A stretch of DNA of 8,516 bases from JAFGSZ01 sp964492185. Lineage in GTDB: Bacteria > Bacteroidota > Bacteroidia > Bacteroidales > UBA10428. Every line of letters begins with the position of its first letter. The stretch's first letter is position 1. The stretch covers positions 1 through 8,516 of the forward strand of contig CAZBJH010000135.1 of NCBI GenBank assembly GCA_964492185.1. Reading direction: 5' to 3'. The notes below the pieces were generated by a model. That model searched no databases. It worked only from the letters and a program-made list of their open reading frames with translations, and was not told the origin of the DNA. The position numbers and the translations under genes are program-made. This document shows, one piece after another, positions 1-7,015 of the stretch.

Positions 1-4
1 CTAA

Positions 5-77
5 CTTCATTGAAATTCGCGTAAAGTTCAGCAGTAGCGGGACCCGTCTCAGAAAAATCGCGTAGATTTCAAGGAAG
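5..77. repeat. Long imperfect inverted repeat at the left edge
   Basis: The arm at 5-16 (CTTCATTGAAAT) is complementary to 66-77 (ATTTCAAGGAAG) at 11 of 12 positions. Inside it, CGCG at 18-21 pairs with CGCG at 59-62, leaving a small asymmetric bulge. At the tip, CGGG at 38-41 and CCCG at 43-46 can form a further short stem. TCGCGTA also occurs twice directly (17-23 and 58-64). The whole forms a hairpin of about 16 bp plus a tip, ahead of the PfkB gene. It may be a dispersed intergenic element or the terminator region of a gene left of the window; no long T-tract follows on either strand. Confidence 0.5.
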
Positions 78-131
78 GTTTTCGTCACGGGGGCACTGGA
101 GGAACCCTGTCCCAGCATCAGGCTACATCAT

Positions 132-153
132 AAACCTTAAACCTAAAAACCTT
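132..153. repeat. Short AAACCTT heptamer cluster
   Basis: AAACCTT at 132-138 is followed directly by AAACCTA at 139-145, then, after one extra A, by AAACCTT at 147-153. The 7-base unit matches the period of the much larger heptamer tract at 7189-7408, although the unit sequence differs. It sits just upstream of the probable promoter of the kinase gene, where a -33 element would be expected. Confidence 0.5.
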
Positions 154-169
154 AATGCCAAATAATAAT

Positions 170-177
170 TATCTTTG
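170..177 (+). promoter_or_regulatory. Probable -7 promoter element of the PfkB kinase gene
   Basis: TATCTTTG fits the Bacteroidota -7 consensus TAnnTTTG and lies 22 bases before the ATG at 200, so the leader would be short. No TTG is seen at the usual -33 distance, where the AAACCTT cluster lies instead. The call rests on the -7 motif and position only. Confidence 0.45.
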
Positions 178-199
178 GGCTTTCTAAAGATTATAATAT

Positions 200-1189
200 A
201 TGAAACGAATGAAAATTCTGGGAATGGGTAATGCGCTGGTAGATATAATGACTCTGCTGAAAGACGATACATTTTTAAAAAATTTCTCATTCCCGAAAGG
301 AAGCATGCAACTGGTAGATATCGGAACAGTTAATTCACTTGAAAAGCTTAGCAATAATCTTAATCAAAAACTTACATCGGGTGGTTCATCTGCAAATACT
401 ATCCATGGCATTGCCAAACTGGGAGTGGATACAGGATATATCGGTAAAATCGGCAACGATCCCCTGGGAGAATTCTTTAAAGAAGATATGATCAAATCCG
501 GCATACAACCATACCTGCTTTATGGTAAAGCCAGTACAGGCCGGGCAGTAGCACTGGTAAGTCCCGATTCGGAACGCACATTTGCCACTTACCTGGGAGC
601 TGCCATTGAAATTTCCGGGGAAGACCTGTCACCTTCGATCTTTACAGGATTTGACTTCTTCCATATCGAAGGTTACCTGGTACAAAACCCTAAACTTATT
701 GAACAGGCATTGATCCATGCTAAAAATGCAGGATTGAAAATTTCAATCGATATGGCCAGTTATAATGTGGTCGAAGAAAATATTGACTTCCTGAAAAGGA
801 TAGTAAACGAATATGTAGATATCATATTTGCCAATGAAGACGAAGCCCGTGTGTTTACTGGAAAAAATCCTGATGAGGCACTTGATATAATGGCTTGTAT
901 GTCGGAAATTGCAGTAGTAAAAACAGGTAAAAACGGATCAATGATCAGGCGGGAAAAAGAAAAATATAATATTAAAGCAATTAAGGCGTCGGTAATTGAT
1001 ACTACTGGTGCCGGAGATCTATATGCTGCCGGTTTTTTATACGGACTGGCCAACAATTTTTCCCTTAAGAAAAGTGCGAAAATCGGTTCAATACTTGCCG
1101 GTAAGGTAATTGAGGTTATCGGGGCCAAAATCCCTGATCAGGAATGGGATCCTATAATCAACCATATAAAAAAGATACCTGTATGCTGA
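200..1189 (+). CDS. PfkB-family kinase, adenosine-kinase-like subgroup
   Basis: A 329-residue ribokinase/PfkB-fold kinase that transfers phosphate from ATP to a sugar or nucleoside hydroxyl in the cytoplasm. The N-terminal ILGMGNALVDI (6-16) and the GGSSANT loop (61-67) are typical of the adenosine-kinase-like branch. An NEDE stretch at 212-215 fits the family's NxxE metal/phosphate motif. DTTGAGD at 267-273 is the second PfkB signature, with D273 as the expected catalytic base and the GAG anion hole before it. Length is normal and nothing is truncated. The start at 200 follows a TAnnTTTG element; an ATG three codons later (209) is an equally possible start. The gene converges on a deoxynucleoside kinase with no intervening base. 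Adenosine kinase is the best guess, but fructokinase, ribokinase and other nucleoside kinases share these motifs, so substrate is inferred and no symbol is given. Confidence 0.9.
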   Translation: MKRMKILGMGNALVDIMTLLKDDTFLKNFSFPKGSMQLVDIGTVNSLEKLSNNLNQKLTSGGSSANTIHGIAKLGVDTGYIGKIGNDPLGEFFKEDMIKSGIQPYLLYGKASTGRAVALVSPDSERTFATYLGAAIEISGEDLSPSIFTGFDFFHIEGYLVQNPKLIEQALIHAKNAGLKISIDMASYNVVEENIDFLKRIVNEYVDIIFANEDEARVFTGKNPDEALDIMACMSEIAVVKTGKNGSMIRREKEKYNIKAIKASVIDTTGAGDLYAAGFLYGLANNFSLKKSAKIGSILAGKVIEVIGAKIPDQEWDPIINHIKKIPVC

Positions 1190-1804
1190 CTAAAACAAGC
1201 CATGTAATTCTGCATTCACCCTGTCAATAACCTGACTCAGGTCTTCATTCTTTTCAATAAAATTATAATTATCCACATCAATTATCAAAAGTTTACCCAG
1301 ATTGTAAGCCTCAACCCAGGCCTCGTATCGCTCATTAAGCCGTTTCAGGTAATCGAGGCGAATGCTGCTCTCGTATTTTCTGCCGCGCTTTTGTATCTGA
1401 TGAACCAGTGCAGGAACGGATGCCCTCAGGTATATAATCAGATCAGGCGGCTGCATTAGTGATGTCATAAGGTTAAACAGGGTAAAGTAGTTTTCAAAAT
1501 CACGTGTCGACATTAGTCCCATAGAATGCAGGTTAGGAGCAAAAATATAGGCATCTTCATAAATAGTCCGGTCCTGTATGATATCTTTCCCGGATTCCCT
1601 GATTTTCAATATTTGATTGAACCTGCTGTTCAGAAAAAAAACCTGAAGGTTAAAAGACCAGCGTTGCATATCATTATAAAAGTCATTCAGATAAGGATTA
1701 TCATCCACATCCTCATAATGTGGTTCCCAGCAAAAATGTTTCGCTAATAATCCGGTTAATGTGGTTTTACCTGATCCTATATTGCCGGCTATCGCAATGT
1801 GCAT
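1190..1804 (-). CDS. Deoxynucleoside kinase (dAK/dGK/dCK type)
   Basis: A 204-residue P-loop kinase that phosphorylates deoxyribonucleosides to their 5'-monophosphates in nucleoside salvage. The Walker A motif GNIGSGKT is at 7-14. E31, in the segment EDVDDNPYL, sits where the family has its catalytic acid. The helix DMQRWSFNLQVFFLNSRF (45-62) is characteristic of bacterial dAK/dGK enzymes. The DRT motif (78-80) corresponds to the family DRS/ERS, and the lid arginines are in RGRKYE (140-145). Length matches bacterial members at about 200-220 residues. The stop codon TAG abuts the stop of the convergent PfkB gene, so transcripts of the two genes must overlap or end inside each other. Upstream 103 bp separate it from the GH3-family gene on the same strand; it may have its own weak promoter or be read through. 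Whether it prefers purine or pyrimidine deoxynucleosides cannot be read from these motifs. Confidence 0.93.
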   Translation of the reverse strand: MHIAIAGNIGSGKTTLTGLLAKHFCWEPHYEDVDDNPYLNDFYNDMQRWSFNLQVFFLNSRFNQILKIRESGKDIIQDRTIYEDAYIFAPNLHSMGLMSTRDFENYFTLFNLMTSLMQPPDLIIYLRASVPALVHQIQKRGRKYESSIRLDYLKRLNERYEAWVEAYNLGKLLIIDVDNYNFIEKNEDLSQVIDRVNAELHGLF

Positions 1805-1843
1805 GGTATTATGATTTTCTATTGAGATTCCCCTGATTAACCA

Positions 1844-1851
1844 CGAAAGTA
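1844..1851 (-). promoter_or_regulatory. Possible weak -7 element for the deoxynucleoside kinase
   Basis: On the minus strand this reads TACTTTCG, one mismatch from TAnnTTTG, 39 bases before the ATG at 1804. No TTG lies at the proper -33 distance. It is offered only because the 103-bp gap to the upstream gene is large enough for a separate start site. Confidence 0.3.
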
Positions 1852-1907
1852 CAAATATTTTTGTTTACCGGAAACCTTGCTGCAAACTATTTACACTATT
1901 AACTTTC

Positions 1908-3431
1908 TTACCCTCTCAGCTCCTCATCAATCAATAATAATTCATTAACATACTTCCTGTCATTGGATAAACGTGGTACTTTATTCTGACCCCCAAGTTT
2001 TCCTTTCCTGTTCAGCCACTGGTAAAAAGTGCCGTTTATTACCTGATGTACAACAGGCTTATCCAGTGTAATATTCTTATAACGTTTCGCTTCGTAATCA
2101 GAATTCAGTGACATTAAGGCATGGTCCAATACTGTGGAAAAATATTCAATATCCTCGGGTGGCTGGGCAAATTCAACAAGCCATTCGTGTTTCCCCTTTT
2201 GCTCATCACTCATATATACCGGTGCGGCAGTATAATCCGTGATCTGGGCTTTTGTTTTTGAACAGGCCGTTTTTAAAGCTTTTTCTGCATTATCAATGAT
2301 AACTTCTTCGCCAAAAGCATTAATAAAATGCTTTGTACGTCCCGATATGATGATCTTATGAGGAAACAGGGATGTAAACCTGACGGTATCACCGATAATG
2401 TATCTCCATAAGCCTGCATTGGTTGAAATAACCAGTGCATAATTTTTACCCTTTTCTACCTCGCCAATTGACAGAATCTTCGGATTTGAAGTTCCGTATT
2501 CATCCATCGGTATAAATTCATAAAAAATGCCATAATCGAGCATAAGCAGCATATCGGCAGATGAAGGCTCATCCTGAATGGCAAAAAAACCCTCCGAAGC
2601 ATTATATGTTTCCATGTAATGCATCTTATCAGAAGGGATCAGCTTTTTAAATTGTTCATGGTAAGGGGCAAAACTAACTCCTCCGTGGATAAAAAGTTCA
2701 AGATTCGGCCAGACTTCAAGAAGGTCTTTTTTACCTGTTTTTTTCAGGATGTATTTTAACATCACAAGGTTCCAGGAAGGAACCCCTGCAATATTAGTTA
2801 CGTTTTCATGTATGGTTTCACCTGATATCTTTTCAAGCTTCTCCTCCCATTCATCCAGTAAAGCGACTTCCTGGCTCGGTGTACGTATAAACTCTGTCCA
2901 GAACGGCAGGTTCTCGATGAGAATTGCTGACAGGTCACCGTAAAACGACTGGTTATTTATATTGTCTATCTTATGACTTCCTCCCAGTGTAAGTCCTTTA
3001 CCTGAAAAGATCTTGCTGTCGGGATAATTACTTGTATAAATTGCTAAAACATCACGTCCACCTCTGAAATGGCAATCCTCCAGGCAATCTTTGCTTACCG
3101 GTATAAACTTGCTTTTATCATTTGTCGTGCCCGAAGATTTGGCAAACCATTTGGTTTCTCCCGGCCACAATATATTAATTTGCCCTTTTCGTACTTTTTC
3201 AATATAAGGTTTTACGTCATCATAAGTCTGAAGAGGAACACGTTCCTGAAATTCCCGTATATTCTTAACGGATTTATAATCGTGTTTTATCCCCCATTTG
3301 GTATTTTCAGCTTTATTGATGATCTTAAACAAAGTTTCTCTTTGAACATCTACCGGATATTTTCTGATCAGATCAATTTGATATACCCTTTTATAATTAA
3401 TCCAGTTTATTATGGAAGTGAGTAATGCCAT
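1908..3431 (-). CDS. GH3-family acyl-adenylate-forming protein
   Basis: A 507-residue protein of the GH3 family, adenylating enzymes named for plant auxin-responsive genes; the plant members join amino acids to acyl acids such as indole-acetate or jasmonate. Three ATP/AMP-binding motifs are visible: KSSGTTNDKSKFIP (98-111), YNASEG (276-281) and YIIGDT within LWRYIIGDTVRF (341-352). A following segment, ISGRTKHFINAFGEE (362-376), marks the start of the C-terminal domain, and GKLGGQNKVPRL lies near the C-terminus. No signal peptide or membrane segment is seen. Length is usual for bacterial members (about 500). The ATG at 3431 is supported by a promoter 28 bases further upstream. It is transcribed separately from the galactokinase unit, which has a terminator in between. 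The bacterial substrate is not established, so 'acyl-amino acid synthetase' is only a family-based inference. Confidence 0.93.
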   Translation of the reverse strand: MALLTSIINWINYKRVYQIDLIRKYPVDVQRETLFKIINKAENTKWGIKHDYKSVKNIREFQERVPLQTYDDVKPYIEKVRKGQINILWPGETKWFAKSSGTTNDKSKFIPVSKDCLEDCHFRGGRDVLAIYTSNYPDSKIFSGKGLTLGGSHKIDNINNQSFYGDLSAILIENLPFWTEFIRTPSQEVALLDEWEEKLEKISGETIHENVTNIAGVPSWNLVMLKYILKKTGKKDLLEVWPNLELFIHGGVSFAPYHEQFKKLIPSDKMHYMETYNASEGFFAIQDEPSSADMLLMLDYGIFYEFIPMDEYGTSNPKILSIGEVEKGKNYALVISTNAGLWRYIIGDTVRFTSLFPHKIIISGRTKHFINAFGEEVIIDNAEKALKTACSKTKAQITDYTAAPVYMSDEQKGKHEWLVEFAQPPEDIEYFSTVLDHALMSLNSDYEAKRYKNITLDKPVVHQVINGTFYQWLNRKGKLGGQNKVPRLSNDRKYVNELLLIDEELRG

Positions 3432-3458
3432 ATTTATTTACTGCTGATTTATTTATGG

Positions 3459-3488
3459 CAAATTTATTGATAAACCCGGATATTTCAA
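3459..3488 (-). promoter_or_regulatory. Promoter of the GH3-family gene
   Basis: On the minus strand TTG (3488-3486) is followed after 19 bases by TAAATTTG (3466-3459). Both elements and the spacing fit the Bacteroidota -33/-7 promoter. The start codon lies 28 bases beyond, giving a leader of roughly 20 nucleotides. This is the best-formed promoter in the window. Confidence 0.6.
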
Positions 3489-3597
3489 CAATCATCTCCA
3501 ATTTGGTACAAAATTTAACCGGAAAGAAAAATAATGCCCGGTATATAAAACATCTTCAGGTCAGCGATAAGCATTGATGCCTTTATGGCCAGCAGAT

Positions 3598-3638
3598 AAA
3601 AAAGCCACGAACACACAAATTAATGCATACCCGTGGCT
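3598..3638 (-). terminator. Intrinsic terminator of the galK-symporter unit
   Basis: Reading the minus strand, AGCCACG (3638-3632) is followed after a 22-base loop by its exact complement CGTGGCT (3609-3603), leading into a run of six T (3603-3598). The hairpin begins 22 bases after the stop codon of the 81-residue membrane protein. The T-tract exists only in this direction, so it ends the galK, symporter, small-protein transcript and isolates it from the GH3 gene. The loop is large for an intrinsic terminator. Confidence 0.65.
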
Positions 3639-3660
3639 ACTAAAAAAAATTTCCGGATTA

Positions 3661-3906
3661 TCAGTGAAGATCCTCTTCTATATTACTCTTGATCTCTTCC
3701 TGAATCTTTTTCTTGCGCAGATCCGAAAAAACCAGCATCAATATACCAAAAACCAGCATTGGAAGGCCAGCCCACAGATTAATATTCACATTAAGCGATC
3801 TTTCGTATAATTCGGCATCGGATATGGTAATAAGTCCGATAATCGTAAGAAATAAACCTATTATACCAAACATAAAACCGATCGGAATTTTTATATCTAA
3901 ACCCAT
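3661..3906 (-). CDS. Small two-helix membrane protein next to the symporter
   Basis: An 81-residue protein with two hydrophobic segments, about residues 8-29 and 43-60, joined by a short polar loop (SDAELYERSLNVNINLW). It ends in a charged tail rich in Lys and Glu (62-81, beginning DLRKKKIQEEI), probably cytoplasmic. There is no signal peptide and no recognised catalytic motif. It follows the symporter gene by 37 bp on the same strand and precedes a terminator, so it is the last gene of the galK unit. Such position and size suggest an accessory subunit or stabiliser of the symporter, by analogy with small partner proteins known for some other SSS transporters (YhdT with PanF, DUF4212 proteins); sequence relation to those is not evident here. 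The N-terminus MGLDIKIPIGFMFG and the NVNINLW segment look like family-conserved blocks, but that is from memory. Start chosen as the only ATG ahead of helix 1. Confidence 0.75.
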   Translation of the reverse strand: MGLDIKIPIGFMFGIIGLFLTIIGLITISDAELYERSLNVNINLWAGLPMLVFGILMLVFSDLRKKKIQEEIKSNIEEDLH

Positions 3907-3943
3907 AATAGTAGAATTTTACTGTTTTTACAATGTTCCAATT

Positions 3944-5644
3944 TTACCAGAAAATAATGCTTAAAGCAAGAGCTACAACAGCAACAACAACAGCCATAAC
4001 AACCGGCCGCTGATACCAGTATTTTGAATCATCCGGCACTTTTGGTGTTAGTGAATAAACCAGCCCTGTCAGCTGTTTATCAGTTTTAATCTTTTTGGTA
4101 CCCATCGAGATCACGAAAGTAAGTGCCAGGGCAATGCCAAAAGCAAAGATAGCCGTCCAGAAATTCTGTGCCATTTCACTCGGGTATACATGCAGGACAT
4201 TATCAAGGCTGCCTGTAAGCCAACCGCCTTTAACCATTGTATCAGCACCCTGTGGGATAGTTAATCCATGATGTACAGCCGCAGCAAAAGTACCTGACAA
4301 CAATCCCCAAAATGCCCCGTGACCTGTCGTCCGTTTGGTGAACATTCCCATCAGGAAAGTGGCAAAAAGCGGGGCATTAATAAATGCAAATATCAATTGC
4401 AAAAAATCCATAATATTGTTGAATTGTTTTGCAACGTATGCCGCCAGAATACTCACAAGCACACCCATAATGGTAGTTACTCGTCCCACACCAAAGTAAT
4501 GCCTGTCACTTTTTTTCGGATTTATATAACTCTGGTAAATATCATATGTCCACACCGTATTAAAAGCCGTAACATTACCGGCCATACCCGACATAAAAGA
4601 TGCCATAAGGGCTGTTACACCTAGGCCAAGAACACCGGTAGGCAGATACTTGATCAGTAATACAGGTATAACTTTATCGAAATCACGCACCGTTTCACTG
4701 CCTTCCTTAAACGGAATAAAATCAGGATCGACTTTAAGAAGGGCTGCTGCAATAACACCCGGAATGATCACCAGGAAGGGAAGGAACATTTTCGGGATAG
4801 CACCGATAAGCGGTGTTCGTTTTGCTGCACTCATAGATCCTGCTGCCATAGCACGCTGAACGACAAGAAAATTGGTACACCAGTAGCCAAAGGAAAGCAC
4901 GAACCCTAAACCCATAATAATACCAAACCATTGAACACCCATAGGATTGGCTTCGGCACTGCCGGCATACTTCCAGGAATGGACCATTGTATCGGACAAA
5001 TTGGCCTGCACACCTTCCCAGCCACCGACGGCAATAAGACTTATGATCACCAGGGGCAAAAATCCTATTACAATAAGGAAAAACTGCAGTACTTCATTGT
5101 ATATGGCAGATGATAACCCTCCAAGATAAGTATAAATCAATACTATCGTAGCAGAACCAATCAGGCTCAATGTATAATCCCAACCAAGCAGTTCCTGGGC
5201 AAGTAATGCCAAAGCATGCATTGAAGCACCAGAGGCCATGATAGTCATGAAGGCAAATGCAAATGCATTAAACCCTCTTGTTTTCTCATCAAATCGTAAT
5301 TTCAGATATTCAGGAACCGATCTGGCCTTTGAACCATAATAAAACGGCATCATAAAAAGTGCCAGAAAGATCATGGCAGGTATAGCGCCTATCCAGTAAA
5401 AATGTACAGTCATCATACCGTATTTTGCACCGGAGGCCGCCATCCCGATCACCTCGAGTGCTCCCAGATTGGCAGAAATAAAAGCCAATCCGGTAACCCA
5501 GGCCGGAAGGGAACGGCCTGCTTCAAGGAAGGCCACGGACGATTTCATATATCGTTTCAAAGCCCAGCCAATACCTAAAACAAAAAGAAAATAGACCAAC
5601 ATAACAGTGTAGTCTATCCACGTGAGAGCGATACTTGAATTCAT
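3944..5644 (-). CDS. Sodium:solute symporter, SSS family, probably sugar
   Basis: A 566-residue inner-membrane transporter with about 14 predicted helices and the SSS (LeuT-like) fold; members couple sodium entry to uptake of sugars, amino acids or vitamins. The broken first core helix reads FISANLGALEVIGMAASG (55-72). QRAMAAGSMSAAKR (263-276), PKMFLPFLVIIPG (284-296) and FMSGMAGNVTAFNTVWTYDIY (350-370) match conserved SGLT-like blocks. K285 sits where vSGLT has its sugar-contacting lysine, while the vSGLT Gln69 and Glu88 positions appear to be Glu64 and Tyr83, and the second Na2-site serine appears to be Gly353 (alignment from memory). A long polar loop lies at 462-492 and the last helix reaches the C-terminus. 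It is 86 bp downstream of galK with no promoter seen between them, which makes galactose or a galactoside the likely substrate by context. Other solutes remain possible. Confidence 0.93.
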   Translation of the reverse strand: MNSSIALTWIDYTVMLVYFLFVLGIGWALKRYMKSSVAFLEAGRSLPAWVTGLAFISANLGALEVIGMAASGAKYGMMTVHFYWIGAIPAMIFLALFMMPFYYGSKARSVPEYLKLRFDEKTRGFNAFAFAFMTIMASGASMHALALLAQELLGWDYTLSLIGSATIVLIYTYLGGLSSAIYNEVLQFFLIVIGFLPLVIISLIAVGGWEGVQANLSDTMVHSWKYAGSAEANPMGVQWFGIIMGLGFVLSFGYWCTNFLVVQRAMAAGSMSAAKRTPLIGAIPKMFLPFLVIIPGVIAAALLKVDPDFIPFKEGSETVRDFDKVIPVLLIKYLPTGVLGLGVTALMASFMSGMAGNVTAFNTVWTYDIYQSYINPKKSDRHYFGVGRVTTIMGVLVSILAAYVAKQFNNIMDFLQLIFAFINAPLFATFLMGMFTKRTTGHGAFWGLLSGTFAAAVHHGLTIPQGADTMVKGGWLTGSLDNVLHVYPSEMAQNFWTAIFAFGIALALTFVISMGTKKIKTDKQLTGLVYSLTPKVPDDSKYWYQRPVVMAVVVAVVALALSIIFW

Positions 5645-5730
5645 ATAAATAGATTTTGGTTTAACTGCTAAATAATCTGGTATTTATATTTAAAGATTAC
5701 GGAACCTTGGCATAATATATTAAAAACCTA

Positions 5731-6900
5731 TTATTCTTTTAGCCTTCTTACACCATCTCCAATATCTGCAATATAAAAATCGGCCTCAGTACCAATCCTG
5801 TCCTTATATGCATTACCCACTTTTTCAATAAACCCGTCAATTACCTGTTCTTCGACTATGCTTACCGTACATCCTCCAAAACCGGCACCGGTCATACGGG
5901 AACCCAGGACACCACTTATCTTACGCGCTTCCTCAACCAGGGTATCCAACTCTTTTCCGGTTACTTCATAATCATCACGAAGTGAATCGTGGGAGGCATT
6001 CATCAACTCACCAAACTTTTTTATATCCCCAGCCTTCAACGCATCAACAGCATCTACACACCTCTGATCTTCCGAAACAACATGAAGCGCACGTTTCTTC
6101 ACCACGGGGTCCTTAATAAGATTTTCGACTTTCTTAAATTCATCAAGGCTCAGCTCACCCAGATTCCTGAGTTTTCTACCCTGTCTTATATTCTCTACTG
6201 CCCGGTCACATTCGCTTCTTCTTTCATTGTATTTCGACACTGCCAGTTGGCGTTTTTTATTCGTGTTGGAAATAATGATTTTCAGACCGTCAAGTTTAAC
6301 GGGTACCAGTTCATACCCGAGAGTATCACAATTTAAAAATATGGCATGGTTTTCCTTACCCATTGCAACAGCAAACTGATCCATGATACCGCAATTCACC
6401 CCTACAAAATTATTTTCCGCTTTCTGGCAGATAAGTGCCATCTCCTCACGGCTCAGGCGGTTATTGCCAAACTTATTATTCAAAAAATACGCGGTTACTG
6501 TTTCGATAGAAGCAGATGATGAGAGGCCGGCTCCATTTGGAATATTGCCGTTATATAATAATTCATATCCCCTGTTTACCTGTAAACCTGCTTTTTTCAT
6601 TTCATCAATAACTCCAAGCGGATAATTTACCCATTGATCTCCCACCTTTTCCGAAAGTTTATCAATCGGGATCTCCGTATTAAAGTCAAAATTCTTCGAT
6701 GTAAATTTCAGAGATTGTTCTCCTGTTTCCCTCACAGCCAGATAGGTGCCGTAACTCAACGCGCAGGGAAACACGTATCCGCCATTATAATCAGTATGCT
6801 CCCCGATAAGATTAACCCTTCCCGGAGAAAAATACACATCAACAGGTGCTTCCGAACTGCCGTAAATTTCCGCAAACTTAATTCTGATCTCTTCCTGCAT
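5731..6900 (-). CDS. galK: Galactokinase
   Basis: A 389-residue GHMP kinase converting galactose and ATP to galactose-1-phosphate, the first committed step of the Leloir pathway, in the cytoplasm. The galactokinase signature GRVNLIGEHTDYNGG is at 27-41, with R28 and D174 (in GIMDQF) matching the catalytic pair of other galactokinases and E34, H35 and D37 at the sugar site. The GHMP ATP loop PNGAGLSSSAS is at 121-131, and the third motif SRMTGAGFGGC at 334-344. Length agrees with the E. coli enzyme (about 382). An upstream ATG at 6978 is in frame, but the added 26 residues are hydrophobic, unlike family N-termini, and would start upstream of the apparent promoter at 6939-6946; MQEEIRIKF at 6900 is therefore chosen. 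It is the first gene of a unit with the symporter and small membrane protein. galT, galE and galM are not in this window. Confidence 0.96.
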   Translation of the reverse strand: MQEEIRIKFAEIYGSSEAPVDVYFSPGRVNLIGEHTDYNGGYVFPCALSYGTYLAVRETGEQSLKFTSKNFDFNTEIPIDKLSEKVGDQWVNYPLGVIDEMKKAGLQVNRGYELLYNGNIPNGAGLSSSASIETVTAYFLNNKFGNNRLSREEMALICQKAENNFVGVNCGIMDQFAVAMGKENHAIFLNCDTLGYELVPVKLDGLKIIISNTNKKRQLAVSKYNERRSECDRAVENIRQGRKLRNLGELSLDEFKKVENLIKDPVVKKRALHVVSEDQRCVDAVDALKAGDIKKFGELMNASHDSLRDDYEVTGKELDTLVEEARKISGVLGSRMTGAGFGGCTVSIVEEQVIDGFIEKVGNAYKDRIGTEADFYIADIGDGVRRLKE

Positions 6901-6938
6901 AGTAATTTTTATATTTATAAGATTAATTTTTTGCACCC

Positions 6939-6946
6939 CAAATGTA
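6939..6946 (-). promoter_or_regulatory. Probable -7 promoter element of galK
   Basis: TACATTTG on the minus strand fits TAnnTTTG, 38 bases before the chosen start codon at 6900. The -33 position (around 6964-6970) has no TTG, so the promoter may be weak or need an activator. It lies within the in-frame extension of the longer open frame and so argues for the shorter protein. Confidence 0.5.
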
Positions 6947-6958
6947 AAAATAAAATCC

Positions 6959-7015
6959 AATAATCCCACCCACATCATGACGCTTTTAAACCGAAATACC
7001 CTAAGCTGGATTATT
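6959..7015. promoter_or_regulatory. Inverted repeat AATAATCC...GGATTATT upstream of galK
   Basis: AATAATCC (6959-6966) and GGATTATT (7008-7015) are perfectly complementary, 41 bases apart. The first arm reaches the expected -33 region of galK and the second begins the 77-bp repeat. It may be a pair of operator half-sites or a long-loop hairpin, but this could be chance in AT-rich DNA. Confidence 0.3.

Noticed and set aside
1..118. Minus-strand open frame running off the left edge from an ATG at 118 (39 codons)
   Set aside because: It overlaps the long inverted repeat, the translation resembles no family I recognise, and a plus-strand frame of similar length (3-62) is also open. Too short at a window edge to call.
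78..160. Small structured RNA such as SRP RNA, tmRNA or RNase P RNA
   Set aside because: The GC-rich segment does not contain the conserved core sequences of any of these that I could recognise.
760..1128. 122-codon open frame antisense to the PfkB kinase
   Set aside because: The opposite frame carries the catalytic DTTGAGD motif and full family similarity; this is a shadow frame.
1851..1875. Terminator of the GH3 gene in the 1805-1907 gap
   Set aside because: Only 4-5 bp stems without a proper following T-tract were found.
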